Notes under the pieces: model-generated | Databases searched by the model: none | The model's input: only the letters and a program-made list of their open reading frames with translations | Told to the model about the DNA's origin: nothing | DNA from: Muscardinus avellanarius | Lineage: Eukaryota; Chordata; Mammalia; Rodentia; Gliridae | NCBI GenBank assembly: GCA_963383645.1 | Contig: OY726558.1 | Span: 178,341,134 to 178,405,133, forward strand | Direction: 5' to 3' | Length of the DNA: 64,000 bases | Position numbers and translations under genes: made by a program | Part shown: positions 35,222 to 48,574 of the stretch, in pieces | Position numbering within the stretch: position 1 is the first letter of the stretch | How the letters are laid out: each line of letters opens with the position of its first letter

Positions 35222-36555
35222 GCTATTTTATTTTATTCATTTATTTATTTTTAATTGGTACATTGTAATCGTACATCTTGATTAATTTAGGATGATAGAG
35301 TTATACATGCACATATTACTTTTTGAGTCCTTCCTCAATTTTCTTATCCCACTCTCGCTACCTCCCCACGTTCCTATTCTCAACACATTGATTAGCTTTG
35401 ATAAGATTGTGTATCTACGTCATGATCATTGAGGTGTTTTCCTCCTCAAATATTTGACTCCCCCGCTGCCCCTGGCAGTTAGGTCCCCTTCTTCACTCCA
35501 CTAAGGTTTCTTCTTCTTTGTTTAGAGTGTTCCTGTGTCCCAATTGCTTTCTCGCTTTAGCGTTTGAGGAATAACATTTAACCATTCACTTTTTGTGACT
35601 GATTAATCTCCCTTAGCAAAATAATCTCCAGTTCCATCTATTTCCCTGTAAATGACATAATTTTGTTCTTTTTTATGGCTGACTAAAATTTCATTGTGTA
35701 TATATTCTATACTTTTTAATTCATTCATCTGTTGATGGATGTCTCAGATGGTTCCATAGTTTGTCTGTTATAAATTGTGCAGCTAAAAACAAATATGCAT
35801 GAATTACAACAGTAATCTGGTTCCAATTATTTTGGCTAGATAATCAAAAGTGATATAGCTGGGTAATATGGTAGGTTCATTCCCTTTCTTCTGAGGACCC
35901 TTCACATTGTTTTCTTTTTTTTTTAAACAAATTTTTTATTGAACATAAATGGTATGCATTTAAACTATACTTGGTTCCCTTTCCCCCCTGCCCCATTTTC
36001 CCTTCCCCCTCCCAACATTTTTACCTATGCCTATATGTTGAAGTTTTGCATCTATGCTTTCTTCAAGGAACTGCAAGGTCTCTGCTCTAATTTCTAGCTA
36101 TTTGATCAGTCTTGATTTGAATCTTTTGCAGGGTAACAAAGTGGAATTTATTTTCAGTTTTCTGCATATGAATCAACAGTTTTGCTAGCACCATTTGTTG
36201 AAGATGTAATCTTTACTACAGTGTATATTTTTGCTTCTTTGTCAAAAAAATAATTGTCTATATGTGTGTGGTTTTGTTTCTAAATCTTCTATCCTGCTCC
36301 ATTGGTCTATGTGTTTGTTATTATACGAGTATCATGCTGATTTTATTACTATAGCTCTGTAGTATACTTTGAAGTCAGGTATTGTGATGCCTCCTGCATG
36401 ATTCTTATTGCTGAGAACTACTCTAGCTACTCTGTTTTTGTTGTTGTTGTTCCAAATAAATTTAAGGAATAATTTTTTATGTCTGTTAGAAATGCCCTTG
36501 GTAATTTTATGGGCATTGCATTAATCTATAGATCCCTTTAGAAGGATGCCCATTT
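35222..36555 (-). mobile_element. L1, antisense, 5'-truncated, with a replaced middle
   Basis: The 3' UTR and ORF2 C-terminus (35225-35905) are followed by an unrelated C/T-rich block at about 35906-36010, then ORF2 sequence from further upstream (36015-36555, for example 'caccatttgttgaagatg'). Compared with the L1 at 10280-14150, roughly 450 bp of ORF2 are missing at the join. Confidence 0.85.
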
Positions 36556-36556
36556 T

Positions 36557-36726
36557 TTTAATTACTGGGGATTGAACCCAGGGGCATTCTATCTCCAAAC
36601 TATGTCCCGCCCTATTTTTTGTTCTTTATTTTGAAACTGGGTCTCACTAAGGTACAGAGAGCATCACTAAGTAGCTGAGGCTGGCTGCAAACCATGATTC
36701 TCCTATCTCAGCCTGTCAAGTACTAG
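36557..36726 (-). repeat. B1-dID SINE, antisense, 7SL end lost
   Basis: Complement of the ID half ('actggggattgaacccaggg') and of most of the linker and 7SL half, stopping at 'ctgtcaagtacta'. Confidence 0.88.
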
Positions 36727-38567
36727 AAAAAAAATGACCATTTTGATAATATTTAATAATTAATCATCAATATTAATATTAAAATATAGCATTATACATT
36801 ATAGAATATAAAATTATTATATATGTAGCATAATTTTTTGTTATATTCCCTTTTCCTTTCCTCCTTTTTCCTTCTACAAAGAACTTCAGTGTCAAGTTGA
36901 CCTAAGAAATATGGATAATAATACCAAACTCTTAGTAGTTTTAGCATGAAAGAATTTGTCATGAAGTAAATATTCAAGAAAATTCTTATTTCCTTTACTC
37001 ATGTCTCCATCTTAAATACAAAATAAAATGACCATCATTTTTATATAAATGCAATGTGGCTGTAGTGGTTTACTCTGATGTATTTTAAATGTCACTATAA
37101 AATTTCTGTACATTTTAAAAATCTTGGCAAATGTTTATTGTTCTTTAAAGGTTCTTATTGTAATAAAGTACCACAGTATACTGATATATCTAGTTATTTA
37201 TGTGACAGACACCATTTTTCCTTGTTTATCTTATATAAAATATTGACTTTACTATGCATCTGACTATACCAAAAATATCAGATAAGTTATTATATTAGAA
37301 ATCTACACTAAATTGTGTTTCTTCTCTTAATTGGATTGTTGTCTCAAAATAATAATTCAAAACATTACCAATAAAATTTACTCCTGACAGTAGAACATTT
37401 ACTTTTTTAACTAAAATATTAAAAACATGAAAAATATAGATTGCATTCTAACAAAGAATTATCATGTCTATGAATCTTAATCTGACAGAAGATATTATGT
37501 TACAGATTGATGTTCTTTTTATTGCAAATTGAACTATTTAATTGAATAGCTGTGACCAAGAAATGAATAGCTAGATTTAAGAATGCAGAGATAGAAGTTT
37601 CAGCATTCAAAAACAATAGATTAACCCCTCAAAAAATTTTGTAGGTTCGAATGTCTCAATGTCATTAAATGAAAAACTTCAAAATTGAACATAAATATCA
37701 CTTTTATGTCAAGAATTGTGTTAACATGTTTTTATTAATTATCAGGATCCATCAATAGAAAATTCATCAAGATGGATATGCAAGTTTTAAAAGTACATTT
37801 AAAAAACTTTAATTCACAGTGGTGTGCATAGAATCTTTCTACTAAATCAAGTCACACATATGAATATGGTCAATGTGATGACACCAATAATTAAAAGTTA
37901 TTTTGATGGTGATTGCTAAGATCATGCATGACATTTTCCTTCTCTGAAAATTTCAGAATAGCTTCAGACAAGTGAACATTTTAACTTCCATATGGCCTTT
38001 TCCTTAAGAACAAGCAACATTTTGATTTTTTTAAACAACTATATATAAGTTTAATTCAGTGTACAAGTCTATGTATTGAAGAAAGCCTCAACACTTGAAA
38101 ACATTTTACATATCCCAGAAATCCTAGATTTTAGTCAAATGCAGTTAGTTAAATGTGTGATTCTCATTGTCTCTCATAGAGAGAAATGTAGCCTATATTT
38201 GGAAAGAATAATAAAAATTATGTTATTTAAAGATAAAAATGTTTTTGACAAATGTAGGTAATACATAAAAGTTCTTATTTTTACCAACAATTTTTTTCCA
38301 CAGATTCCTAATAGAAGTTCAAACTATGAGCCATTGATAATGTAATCATCTAATTAAAGAGGGGCAGGGTTGATGAAATATGAGAAATTCTGAAACTAGG
38401 ATTTTTACCAAATGTTATAGTGACTCCCAGGCAGAAAAAATAAATCAAAGCCATTCTAGGAATAGGTAATGAGATAATATTTAAAGACCAAGAAGAGATA
38501 GTGATACACTACCAGGGTAGAAAAATGTATTATGCCAGTGTAATAGAGTATGAGTAAAAAACAAAAA

Positions 38568-38614
<47 letters not shown>

Positions 38615-40410
38615 ACAAATAATACACAGCTGTAGTCTTGCAGTCAAGTTCTTAGGATTAGTATAAAACCAAAAGGAAGAGTACAGTACAAAACTTCTGA
38701 CAAAGTCTATTTATTCAGATGAAGAATCATTTATACTAATTTCTCAGAAAGATGGAACATGATTAAATGAGTGGAATCCTTATTCCACCGTGTAACTAGA
38801 TATATGTGGAAGTTAACTGTCAAACAATGAAAGATAAATGATTTGCTGTTATATGATTACATCACGAGAGATAAAGGTTTGCTCTTAGGAATTCAAAGGC
38901 AGAAGACATTGTTAGAGTTTTAAACTTCAAAGAAAATCTGTTTAGAAAGAGAAACTCTGTGGCTCCATGGATATGTGAACAAAACAAAAGGTATTATAAG
39001 TTAAAAGAACATTTAGGAAACAATGATTAGATGTTTCTGAATAGCTATCAGGGTTTAATATAATGATTCAGCAAAGGTCTTTCTTTTGACTGTCTTTAGC
39101 ATTCAAAGAGTTTAGTTTGGGGTTATTTGGTTCTTAGAATAAAATAGACTGGATATAGACTGTCGCTGCTCTTAATAGAGTTGATACTGGATACCTGGGT
39201 CTAATCAGGGCATCCTATTTTCAAAGGGATAGAGTAAGACTGGGTTAGTGTTCTAATGTCAGCAATTTAGTTGTCTGGCAGGCTAAACCACAGAAGGAGT
39301 GGCTGAAAAAAATGCAAGCTTTGATGAATTCTTTACATAAAGACCTTTTATTCTGGCTAAGAGCTCAAACCTTTCTGGTTTTATAAGGTCTATGTGGACT
39401 CTGTGCCTGGGAGAAAAAAAGACGAATCATTCAGCCTCAGGCCTTTAATGTCAACTTATAACTGGAAAACAGCATTTGCTAGTGGGAGTGAGCATTCAGC
39501 TTGGAACTACTGACCTAAAAATTGGCTAGTGAATAAAATTTAGTATATAAGCTACACAGAGGCATGGTGGGAAATTTCCATTAAGCTTTGTTAAATTCAT
39601 AAGAGATTTCCTATTAAGCTATCTCTCCTACTTAAAGGTAGAATCAACTACACATTTTTTTTTCCAAAGGTGATAAAAAACTGTTGGGTATAAAATATGA
39701 TAAATTTAGATTCATCTAAGGCTCCTCCACTTAGTTACTGTATGAAATTCTTTCACTATTCATTTCAATATTGTATCTCTACTTGAAAAAGTGCTATTTA
39801 CTTGGAGTCAAGCACTGCTAAGTGGATAAAAACAGTGATTTATTAACCCTTCTAACATTATTAAGGCTCATTCTGAGCTCAGAATAGTTCAAGTTCTTTC
39901 TTATAGAGCTTGGGCTGTTTATCAAGCAGTTGGTGTGTTAAGTAAAAGAAACTAATAAAAAGAAATACAAAGTAAGAGAAACATTTACAATGATTGTATA
40001 TAACAAAAAAGAGATACCTGTATACAGTAACTCTTTGTATTCCAAATTAAAAAAAAAAAGAAATTGCTTGTTTTCTCAAATGAATAGAAGTAGAAAATAG
40101 TTTACTTGTAAAGTACAATTAATTTATTTCATAAACCCATTTAAAATATCAGTACATAAAATGAAATAAAAATATAAAGTTATTGCTTCTTTCATCCGAT
40201 TTTATGAGGCAATTTTCTTAAATATTTCATATGAACACTGGACATCCCTGTCTAGGCATCACAGCAGCGACTTCATGAGTCATCTAACACAGTTTAGTAA
40301 AGCACATCATCTTCCTTCCTGTCTGTTTTCTGAAAAACAGCATTTAAAAAATTCTCTATGATGCTGTCACTGAAAATTTTATCCCAAGCCATCACTTTAG
40401 AAGTGTTGAG
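36727..40410. other. Long repeat-poor stretch
   Basis: 3.7 kb in which the only clear repeat is (AAAT)n at 38566-38613. No exon is recognisable. The open frames at 36792, 37078 and 38076 are short and lack known motifs. This is the longest transposon-free segment in the window. Confidence 0.45.
38566..38613 (+). repeat. (AAAT)n microsatellite
   Basis: About 12 AAAT units with no SINE upstream. Confidence 0.95.
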
Positions 40411-40467
40411 GTTTCTCTCTCTCTCTTTCTCTCTCTCTCCCTTCCTCCCTCCCTCCCTCCCTCCCTT
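40411..40467. repeat. (CT)n-(CCCT)n pyrimidine tract
   Basis: CT dinucleotides followed by CCCT units, the same order as the larger tract at 28190-28336. Confidence 0.9.
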
Positions 40468-40484
40468 TATCTTTTTTAAATCAA

Positions 40485-41264
40485 TCTCAAGGTAAAAGTT
40501 TTACTCATATAATATGCCATCCATGATATTTTTGTTTAAAGTAATTTCATTTATAATTGTTCAAATGGAGGTGGTAGCAGATGAATGGGTAAATAACTGG
40601 GTAAATGCAACAGTGGGAAGTTATTTAATGTTGAAATAAAAGAAAAAACTAGCAAGCCATGGAAAGACATGGAAGAATTGCAAATGCATATTACTAAGTA
40701 ATAGCAAAAAGAGTATATATTATCTGATTCCATCTATATGACTTTCTGGAAAATGCCAAACTATAAAGACAGTGAAAGCTTAGCAGTTGAATTTGCAAGG
40801 AGGTTAGAACAGGCAGAGTGCTTGATTTTTAGCACACTGAAATTACTTTGTATGATACAATAATAATAATAGTTTGCCATTATTTGCTGAAACCATAGAT
40901 TGATTGTACATCATTCAATTGTACATGTACTCCAATATAAACTATAAGCTTTGATGATTATGATGTGTCAAAAGAGATGTATCCATAGAGTTATCAGCAA
41001 ATTCACCATACTGTTTGGGGACTTGGTAAGGAGAGAGGCTAGGCATGGGTGGAGGTAATAATATGTGAGCAATCTCTGGACCTCCCCCACACTTTGTTGT
41101 GAATATAAAACTACCCTAAAAACAGTCTTATTAATTAAAAAATAGATTTTTAAATTTAACTCTAAGTCCTAGTTAACATTGATTTAATTTTAAGTCCCCA
41201 TACCTCTTTTTGAAATGTCTCAAGGTAAAAGTTTTACTCACATAATAATTCCATCTATGATATT
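40485..41264 (+). mobile_element. Ancient L1M-like 3' end bracketed by direct repeats
   Basis: The interior (about 40540-41155) follows the order of old mammalian L1 3' UTRs: 'gaaattactttgtatgatac', later 'aactataagctttgatga', 'gagcaatctctgg', then 'aaactaccctaaaaacagtc' and a poly-purine end. It is flanked by an imperfect direct repeat of about 46 bp (40485-40530 and 41218-41264, both starting 'tctcaaggtaaaagttttac'), which is too long for a normal target-site duplication. Confidence 0.65.
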
Positions 41265-43055
41265 CTAATGATTTTTAAGTGAAATAGTTTTGCTAGTCTT
41301 CAACACTGTATATTATGTCCTAAATTTATAAATACCAAGCAGTCTATCATAAAGTGATTACCCCCCCCTTTTTTAAAAAAAAGTCTAAGGTCATTTATTA
41401 AAATACTCAAAGTCAGAAGTGATTAAAGTGTTTCAAGGAAATATTTAATTCTCAAAAATATGTTTTTAAATAGTAATTGAGTAAATAGGAGAATGGAAAT
41501 GAATGCTCCATTGCAAGAAATTAAAATTTAATTGTATATTTAGGAGTAAATTTAAATATACTAATCTTAACTGTGTGGTGCATGGTTATCTGCCATTTCA
41601 TGAACCACTATCTGAGGTAGCATGCTTTACAGGAGAGGCAGACTTTTTAAATTGAATCTTAACAAATAAACACAAGAAATATTATCAGAAAAAATGTACT
41701 CAGGGATACAATGCTGCATAATTAGATGACAAAGCTACAAATAGTTTTGTAAGGATGGAACACTGGGTTCCAGGAGAAGGAGTCGCAGTAGAGAAGTGCC
41801 TTAAAAAAGGAGGCAACTCAGAGAGTACTTCATGGATCATACAAAGAAGCTTTCGCTTCATTTTCATACAATAGAAAATCCCTAAGGATTTACACAAAGA
41901 AGTAACAGGACCGGACCTGACTGATAAATAGACAGGAAAAGAAAGATATTTAAAACAGGATGTAGAGAAATACCTGGGAATTGTCCAGGTGAAAGATTAT
42001 GAAAGGATCAAATCATTGTTTTAAGTAGGCATGAAGAAAGGAGAAAAGAAACTATGCATGTTTTTAAATTATTCTAGATGTCTAGAATGTAGGCTATTGA
42101 GATAAAAAAATGCTTTCCTCAACCGACTTTAGTTTTTGTTGTTGATTGGGGTGGTTTCTTGTCATCTGTAAAATGGTAATATTAATGGTTATTTCACAAA
42201 GTTTAGCAAAAAATCAAAAAAGGCTGTGCGTGTTAAAAAAAAACTTGTATATTATTCAATCAGTGTTAATATTTTTGAAAAGCATTATTTATTATGACCC
42301 TTATTACATTCTACTTTGTACCTTTGTTATTTAAAATAATATTTCACTTTATAATGTTGAAGTAATGTATAGATAATCATAACAATATATATTTTGTAGA
42401 ATAAATGTGCTAAATAAATAGAGTTGACAAATATGTTTTGATGACCATGCTAATGGGAATTATGAAAAAATTATATAAAATAAATTCCAACTGAGGTGGG
42501 CCAATAATCATTTACAAGTTTACTTTCAGCAAACTTAAGGTTTAGCATAAGGTGTCATTAAAAATGTGCATCTGGACACATTTTATCATGTGTTAAAACT
42601 TCATAGAGCAAAAATATTAAATTAGATATTTTTCTAAAATGTAAAAATGGTACTGTCAAAAATATTTGTGTTATATTAAAATTTTGCCTGAGTGGTAGTT
42701 TTTTATTAGTATTTCACATTTTTTGCAATATATAATTAAAATGCAGGTTTATATGGTTATTGGGGCTATCAGTTTTAAGTTTCTATAGTTACTAGAAAAC
42801 ATTACTCATAGTGCTAATATATTTACTTGTTACTATTTATCTGAAGTTTATCATTTGTAGTATTTTATTAGTGAATTTTTAACTATTAAAGCCTTGCTAT
42901 TTTAGAATATTAAAAAACAGTTTATACTCTATACTGAGTATTATAGTGAGAATATCTCTCCTTTTATTTCCAAATACCAGAAATCTTTATTTCTTCTTCA
43001 ATAGATATTCACTGACCACCTATTCTATTTCCTTTGTGTTTTGGTAATAAGAACC
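41265..43055. other. Unique AT-rich DNA
   Basis: 1.8 kb with no recognisable repeat or exon. Confidence 0.4.
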
Positions 43056-43057
43056 AT

Positions 43058-43440
43058 CTTTGTCAGTTTTTGCTGCTATGACAAATTACCATAGACTCGG
43101 ATCCTAAATGCCAAAATTTTATTTCTGACATTTATGAAACATAGTAATTTCAATCAAGGCTCAGCAGAGTTAGTATCTGGTGAGGGTATTCATCTTTGTT
43201 TGCTGATGGATATTTTCTTTTAAATTTTATCCTCAAATGAGTGAGATTGAGACACAAAGTGAGAGCATGTCCTAAGACTCTTCCTTTAAGAGAATTAATC
43301 CCATTCATGAAGGCCGTACCCTCATGGCCTAATTAATTCCCAAAGGAATCACTTCCTACACTTCCTCATACCATAAAATTGGGGGTTAGGGTTTCAACAT
43401 ACATGACTTTGGGGAGATACCAACATTCAAACTCTAATGA
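43058..43440 (-). mobile_element. MaLR-type LTR (MST/MLT-like), antisense
   Basis: The plus strand shows 'gctgctatgacaaattacca' near one end and 'attgggggttagggtttcaa' near the other, with 'aatcccattcatgaaggc' between. These are the complements of the hallmark parts of ERVL-MaLR LTRs. No internal retroviral genes are present. It is old and degraded. Confidence 0.75.
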
Positions 43441-43639
43441 GTATAAGCACTATGTCATTAAAAACTTCATATAGTATATGGTGTCTCTATTTTATAGATG
43501 AGGATGCTAAGAGATAATGCCCACATGACAAGAGAAGAGATCACAGCACAGGTTAGTATAGAAGCCATCCAAGGCCGCACAAGAGATGCATGGGTTTAAA
43601 CCACCTTCTGAATCCAAAGTCCATATTCTGAGTGTGTGT

Positions 43640-44560
43640 GTGTATGTGTGTGTTTATTAGTATGTTATAGTCTCCCATCATAATGTTGATAATGACTCCC
43701 TCTTTTATTTCAATTACTTTCTATTCTGCACATATTTGAGAAATGACCCTTTACTTTCTGTGATTGTCTAATCTCACTCGATATAATGTTCTATAGGTCC
43801 TTTTATCTACTTGCAAATGATGCAATTTTGTTCTTTATCACCGAATAGAATTCCATGGTATATATTTCCCATAATTTTGTAGTTCATTCATCTGTTGTTA
43901 GACACGTAGGTTGTTTCCATAATTTGGCTATGGTAAAATGTGCTTCTATGAACATAGGTATGCTTATTTTACTGTAATTTTCTGGTTTCAACCCGTTTAG
44001 AAAGATACCAAGTAGTGGTACAGCCATCTCATAAGGATATCCATTTCTAGTTTATAGTGTTCTTCAAACATGAAGAGTAATTACTCATCTTTTGTTTTGA
44101 AGATCGATTCAGTGGTGTGAGTGGTGTGTTGAACTTTCCCAGTATCACTGTATCTGCATCTCTTTGAAAACTTATGTCCTGAAGAGTCTGTTTTACAAAT
44201 GTTGGTACACCAACATTTGAGGCATGAATGTTTACTATCATTATATCTTATTGGATTTTGTTTCTTTTATTAATAAGAACTGTCCTGCTTTGTGTCTTGT
44301 GATGTGTTTTAGCTTAAAGTCTGTTTTATCAGATATCAAAGTAGCTACTCCTGCTTGATTTGGGTCTTCATTTGCATGTTATATCTTTTTCCATCTTTTC
44401 TCTTTTAGCCTATGGATATCTTTTGCTATAAGGTAAATTCTTTGCAAGCAGCATATAGTTGGATTATGTTTTTTAATCCACATTGCCAGTCTATGACCTT
44501 TAATTAGGGCGTTAAGCTCTTTAGCATTCAGTGTTATTGAAATATAAAAAAAAAAGTTGA
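43640..44560 (-). mobile_element. L1, antisense, with large internal deletion
   Basis: 43650-44080 is 3' UTR plus ORF2 C-terminus. At about 44090 the sequence jumps to the endonuclease/RT junction ('gattcagtggtgtgag', matching 'gatctaatggtgtgagagca' at about 13981) and continues upstream to about 44545. More than 2.5 kb of ORF2 is missing at the join. Both sides are the same orientation. Confidence 0.85.
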
Positions 44561-47264
44561 ATGAGAAGTATCATACTTGTCTGCATGTTAACTAATTAAT
44601 GATCCTTGCTTCATATTTTCATATATCATGCCATTTTATTTGAGAGGTTGTGAAATTTTGCACCTCTAAGACATCATTACAATTTAACTATCTATTCACT
44701 GTTTCTATCTTTCCATTGTTTTGTTGTATCAATGAAGGAGTTTTAACAAATTCAGTTATTGTCTTTCATCATTTGGTGAATTTTTAAAAATACTGTTCCA
44801 AAACCTTAGTAACATTGATTGTCACAATTAATATTTGTCTTACACTTTATTCCTGTATTTGTCCCAACTTTTCATGCCACAGGAAGCAGATGTCATAAAC
44901 AAAGAAAATCGGTGGCAATCAAAGTTCTACCAATGTTCTATGCTAGACATCAAACTGCTAGCGTCTCTAAATATGACCTTGTCATCTTAAAGCACTTTAT
45001 TTTTACTTTACCCAGAATAATAAAAGTTATAGTAAGGACAATTTAGATGACCCAAGATTACTGCGTCATCTGTTAGCTGGGTCAGATTTAGTATTGAGTA
45101 AAACTAAATAATAAAAGCTTAACTTTTGCTTTCAATTCTCTGACTTTAAATAAAATAACTTTATTTAAAAGATCTTTCATTCTAAAACAGAAAAAAGCAT
45201 CTTTGCAAATGCATTAAAAAGTTTATTTTTTAGTGCTCTCCAAGATACATTGGTACTATAAAGCATAATTTGCAAATCAGATAACATTCAAAGGCATAAT
45301 TCATGCAATCAAAATTACTTCTCTAATGTCAAATGTGTATCAAGCTCTAAATATAAGACACTGTGCTATCATAATTTTAATTTTCCTATTTTTCTTCTTA
45401 TTTTCTGTTTTCTGTACTTGACTACATATTTGGGAAAGTGACACTTTGGTTATTACAACTTCAAAGGCAAGAACCTACTATGTCTAGTACATAATAGGCT
45501 TTCACAATTGATTATTTATTAAAAAGTTGCGTTTCAAAATTGCAGTATAATTGCAATTACACTGTAAATTTACAATAGATAAGAATAAAAGTATTAAAGT
45601 CTGATGGCCACTGAGAATTTTCTTTAGGATACTTAAACTGTTATTCTTTTTTAGTATGAATATTTACATGTTTTGCCTTCTAATGCAGAAAACTACAACA
45701 CATTTTTCTCGGAGAAAAATCACCCATGTTTTTCTGCAACGTTAACCTCAACGTTACTTAGCTTGATAATATTTTTCATTTTTTTATATTTTGTTTTGGG
45801 ACAATTCTCAGAAAATAGATAACAATATATCAAAACAAACAACTATATTTTAAAGTTGTACATTCAAAAAAAGCCATGACCACATACAGAAGATGAAAAT
45901 TTATTCACAGGAAGACCAAAGATATAAAGTCTTATGTAGATCTGTCAAAAGAATGGTAGCTGACTGAAAATGGGATTGAAGTTACAGAAATCTAGGTCTA
46001 CGCAGTTTAAACAGTTTTTACTGTGAAGGCAAAAGTATAGCACAGATTGAATGTTTATGCATTTTTAATAGTTCATGCAAATTGATTTTTTCTCTAAGAC
46101 TTAACAATTAGATGTGTAGTTTTCTTGCCTTAAAGAAAATAGGAATATAACATTTTGAGAAACAAAAGAGGCTCTGTACCCCCATGATACCAGGTAAAGA
46201 TAAAGATGCAGGTGAATGTCTAACAAAATTATTAATAAAGTAGATACAAATCTGCATATGTAGATACAATATCCTAAATTACTTCCTATCATGAATCACA
46301 GGTCAATTGCCACAAGTATTGTGACTTAAATGACAATATTTTTTTTCTTAAACATTAACTGGACTAGAAGGGAGAAGATATAAAATCATGAATATAAGTA
46401 ATCTGTTATAAAAGGAAAATATGACGCCTATATTAGGAATGGCTTTATTGGTGTAGTCATATAGGTCCCTGAGCACAGAAGAGTCTCACACTTTCCTTAA
46501 TGTGCTTGCATCAATTTGTGTTTCTTAATTTATCTTTGAACCTGTGTTTTGTAGATTAAATCTAGTAGACAAATTCACGAAGGCGATATGTACAATCTTC
46601 ACATCTGAGAACATTTGTTAACCTATTTACAATCCATTTAGCTATTGTGATACAAGATCAGTAATTGAAGCGGGACCCATCCTAGTTTCAGAAAGAATTC
46701 AAGGGAATCAAAGACAAAGAGCTGCATCTATGACTGGATGAAGAGACACTGACATCACTCCAAAACATGTGCTTTCTGTTAGAATGCAAACATATTTCAC
46801 ATGGTCCCAGAAATAAAGCAATAATTTTCTAGAAAACACAAACATGCCCAAAGATTATCCTAACTGTTCTTACTCATGTGACTTCCCAAACCAACCATTT
46901 AAAATGAAACTATGGTCATAGAAGTATAAGAAAAATTGGATTTCTCATATGCTTATTTTCTTTCACTACTATATTAGGGAACCAAAGTTACAGTGTTTCT
47001 GTAGAATAAGTAACAATGAGTAAAATAAAAGAGCTGCATTTGTTTTTTGTGACATACTTTCACTATTTGGGTAACAAAAAATACAGGTGTATTTAGAATC
47101 CATTAAATAAAAGTTTTGTAGGTCCAGCAATTCTGCATATAAGTTGAAATTCTCTTATATTTGTATTTAAACACTACCCATGCATTATACAAATATGAAG
47201 AGTTAAAAAGATCATTGGCTAACAAATAAAAATATTAATGTCAAAAAACAAAACAAAATCCTCC
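44561..47264. other. Long repeat-poor stretch
   Basis: 2.7 kb with no recognised transposon, exon or RNA gene. The open frames at 44819-45046 and 46101-46292 carry no motif I recognise. Confidence 0.4.
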
Positions 47265-47392
47265 AAGTTGGGCATGGTGGTTCAAGCTTGCAATCCCAAC
47301 ATTCTGGAAGCTGAGATAGAAGGATCATGGTTCAAGGCCAGTCTCAGCTACTTAGTGAAGCCCTTTGCAACTCAATGAGAATTTCAAAGAAT
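47265..47392 (+). repeat. 5' part of an old B1-dID SINE, sense
   Basis: 'gttgggcatggtggttcaag' through the linker to 'actcaatgagaatttcaaag'. The ID half is missing because the next SINE begins here. Confidence 0.85.
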
Positions 47393-47577
47393 AGCCCTGC
47401 GTGGTGGCACACACTTGTAATCCCTGTGCTTGGGAGGGGGAGATAGGAGGATCACGCAGGTTTGAAGCCAGCCATGCTGGTTTAAGAGACCTTGTTTTCA
47501 AATAAAAATATAAAAATAGGTCTGGGACTGTAACCTGGAGGTAGAAGGGTTTCCAGGAACCTCAGTACTACCAAAAA

Positions 47578-47612
<35 letters not shown>

Positions 47613-47613
47613 A
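47393..47613 (+). repeat. Young-type B1-dID SINE, sense, with (AAAT)n tail
   Basis: 'ccctgcgtggtggcacacac', the short linker ('atgctggtttaagagacctt'), and ID half ending 'tttccaggaacctcagtact'. The AAAT tail covers about 40 bp. It lies at the point where the older SINE is cut off. Confidence 0.92.
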
Positions 47614-48297
47614 ATAAAGAAGTCATCACATTTACAACATTTATAAATAACAGTACTTGTATCTATTGAAAACATATGAATTTTTATTTTTTTTTAATTT
47701 GGAACACTTGAATTGTTTTCTCTGAGCATGAGAACTTATCAATAGTTAATAATTTTCTGATGACATAGGTGAGTGTAAGTATTTAATTTTGTTTGAGAAA
47801 ATATTTTCACATTTTGAAGATTAGCATAACTTCATGAACCAGTGTTTCTCATACTATAATAAGGTCTTGTATGGCAAAATGATTAATTCAAACTACAAGA
47901 ATGACCAATGGATTTTTATATACTCAAAGAATTGTTAGTATAATTTTAGATGTATTCAAAGCTTAATAACCATCATTTTTGGCCAAGTTTTGCACTAAAA
48001 CCTGGTGTCTATAAGGAAACTATTTAGTTCACTTTTTAATTAAAATTCTTATGTGAATGATTTTGTTTATTTTTTGAGACATGTATTTTGGCATGCAGCT
48101 AGGTGTTTCATACATATTCCCAGACTACAATTAATATATATGCAAAATAAAAATTAATCAAATTAGGAAATTATACTCTTCGGCAAGAATATTTTTAAGT
48201 TGAACTGAAAAAATGCCTGTATTTAACAATAGCAATAATATAGTACTGTTAGTGCATGGCATTGAGAAATAAAATTTATTAAAAATGAAAAAAGTAA
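47614..48297. other. Unique AT-rich DNA
   Basis: No recognisable feature. Confidence 0.4.
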
Positions 48298-48478
48298 TAG
48301 GAATTGGGAGGCTGACACAGGAGAATTGCAGGCTGAAGGACGGTATTGGCAACCTAGTGAAGACCTCAACAATTTAGTGATATCCTATTTCAAAATAAAA
48401 AATGAAATAAGGCTGAGAGTTTGGCTCAGAGATAGAAAGACCATGGGTTCAATTCGCAGTACTAAAATAAAGAAAAAA
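48298..48478 (+). repeat. B1-dID SINE, sense, 5'-truncated
   Basis: Begins at 'attgggaggctgacacagga'. It keeps the long linker and an ID half ending 'gggttcaattcgcagtacta', so the ID B-box-like motif is intact. Confidence 0.87.
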
Positions 48479-48574
48479 ATAAATGAAAAAATAAATATGG
48501 AAATGAAAATCAAATCTACATTGAGATTCCATATTACTACAGTTAGAATGCAATCATAATGAATAAAACAACAA

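Noticed and set aside
38566..38613. Possible CRISPR-like direct repeats
   Set aside because: It is a pure AAAT microsatellite with no spacers, in a mammalian genome.
43058..43440. Possible conserved regulatory element, given its distinctive order of motifs
   Set aside because: The order matches the complement of a MaLR-type LTR, a common repeat, so no special role is implied.
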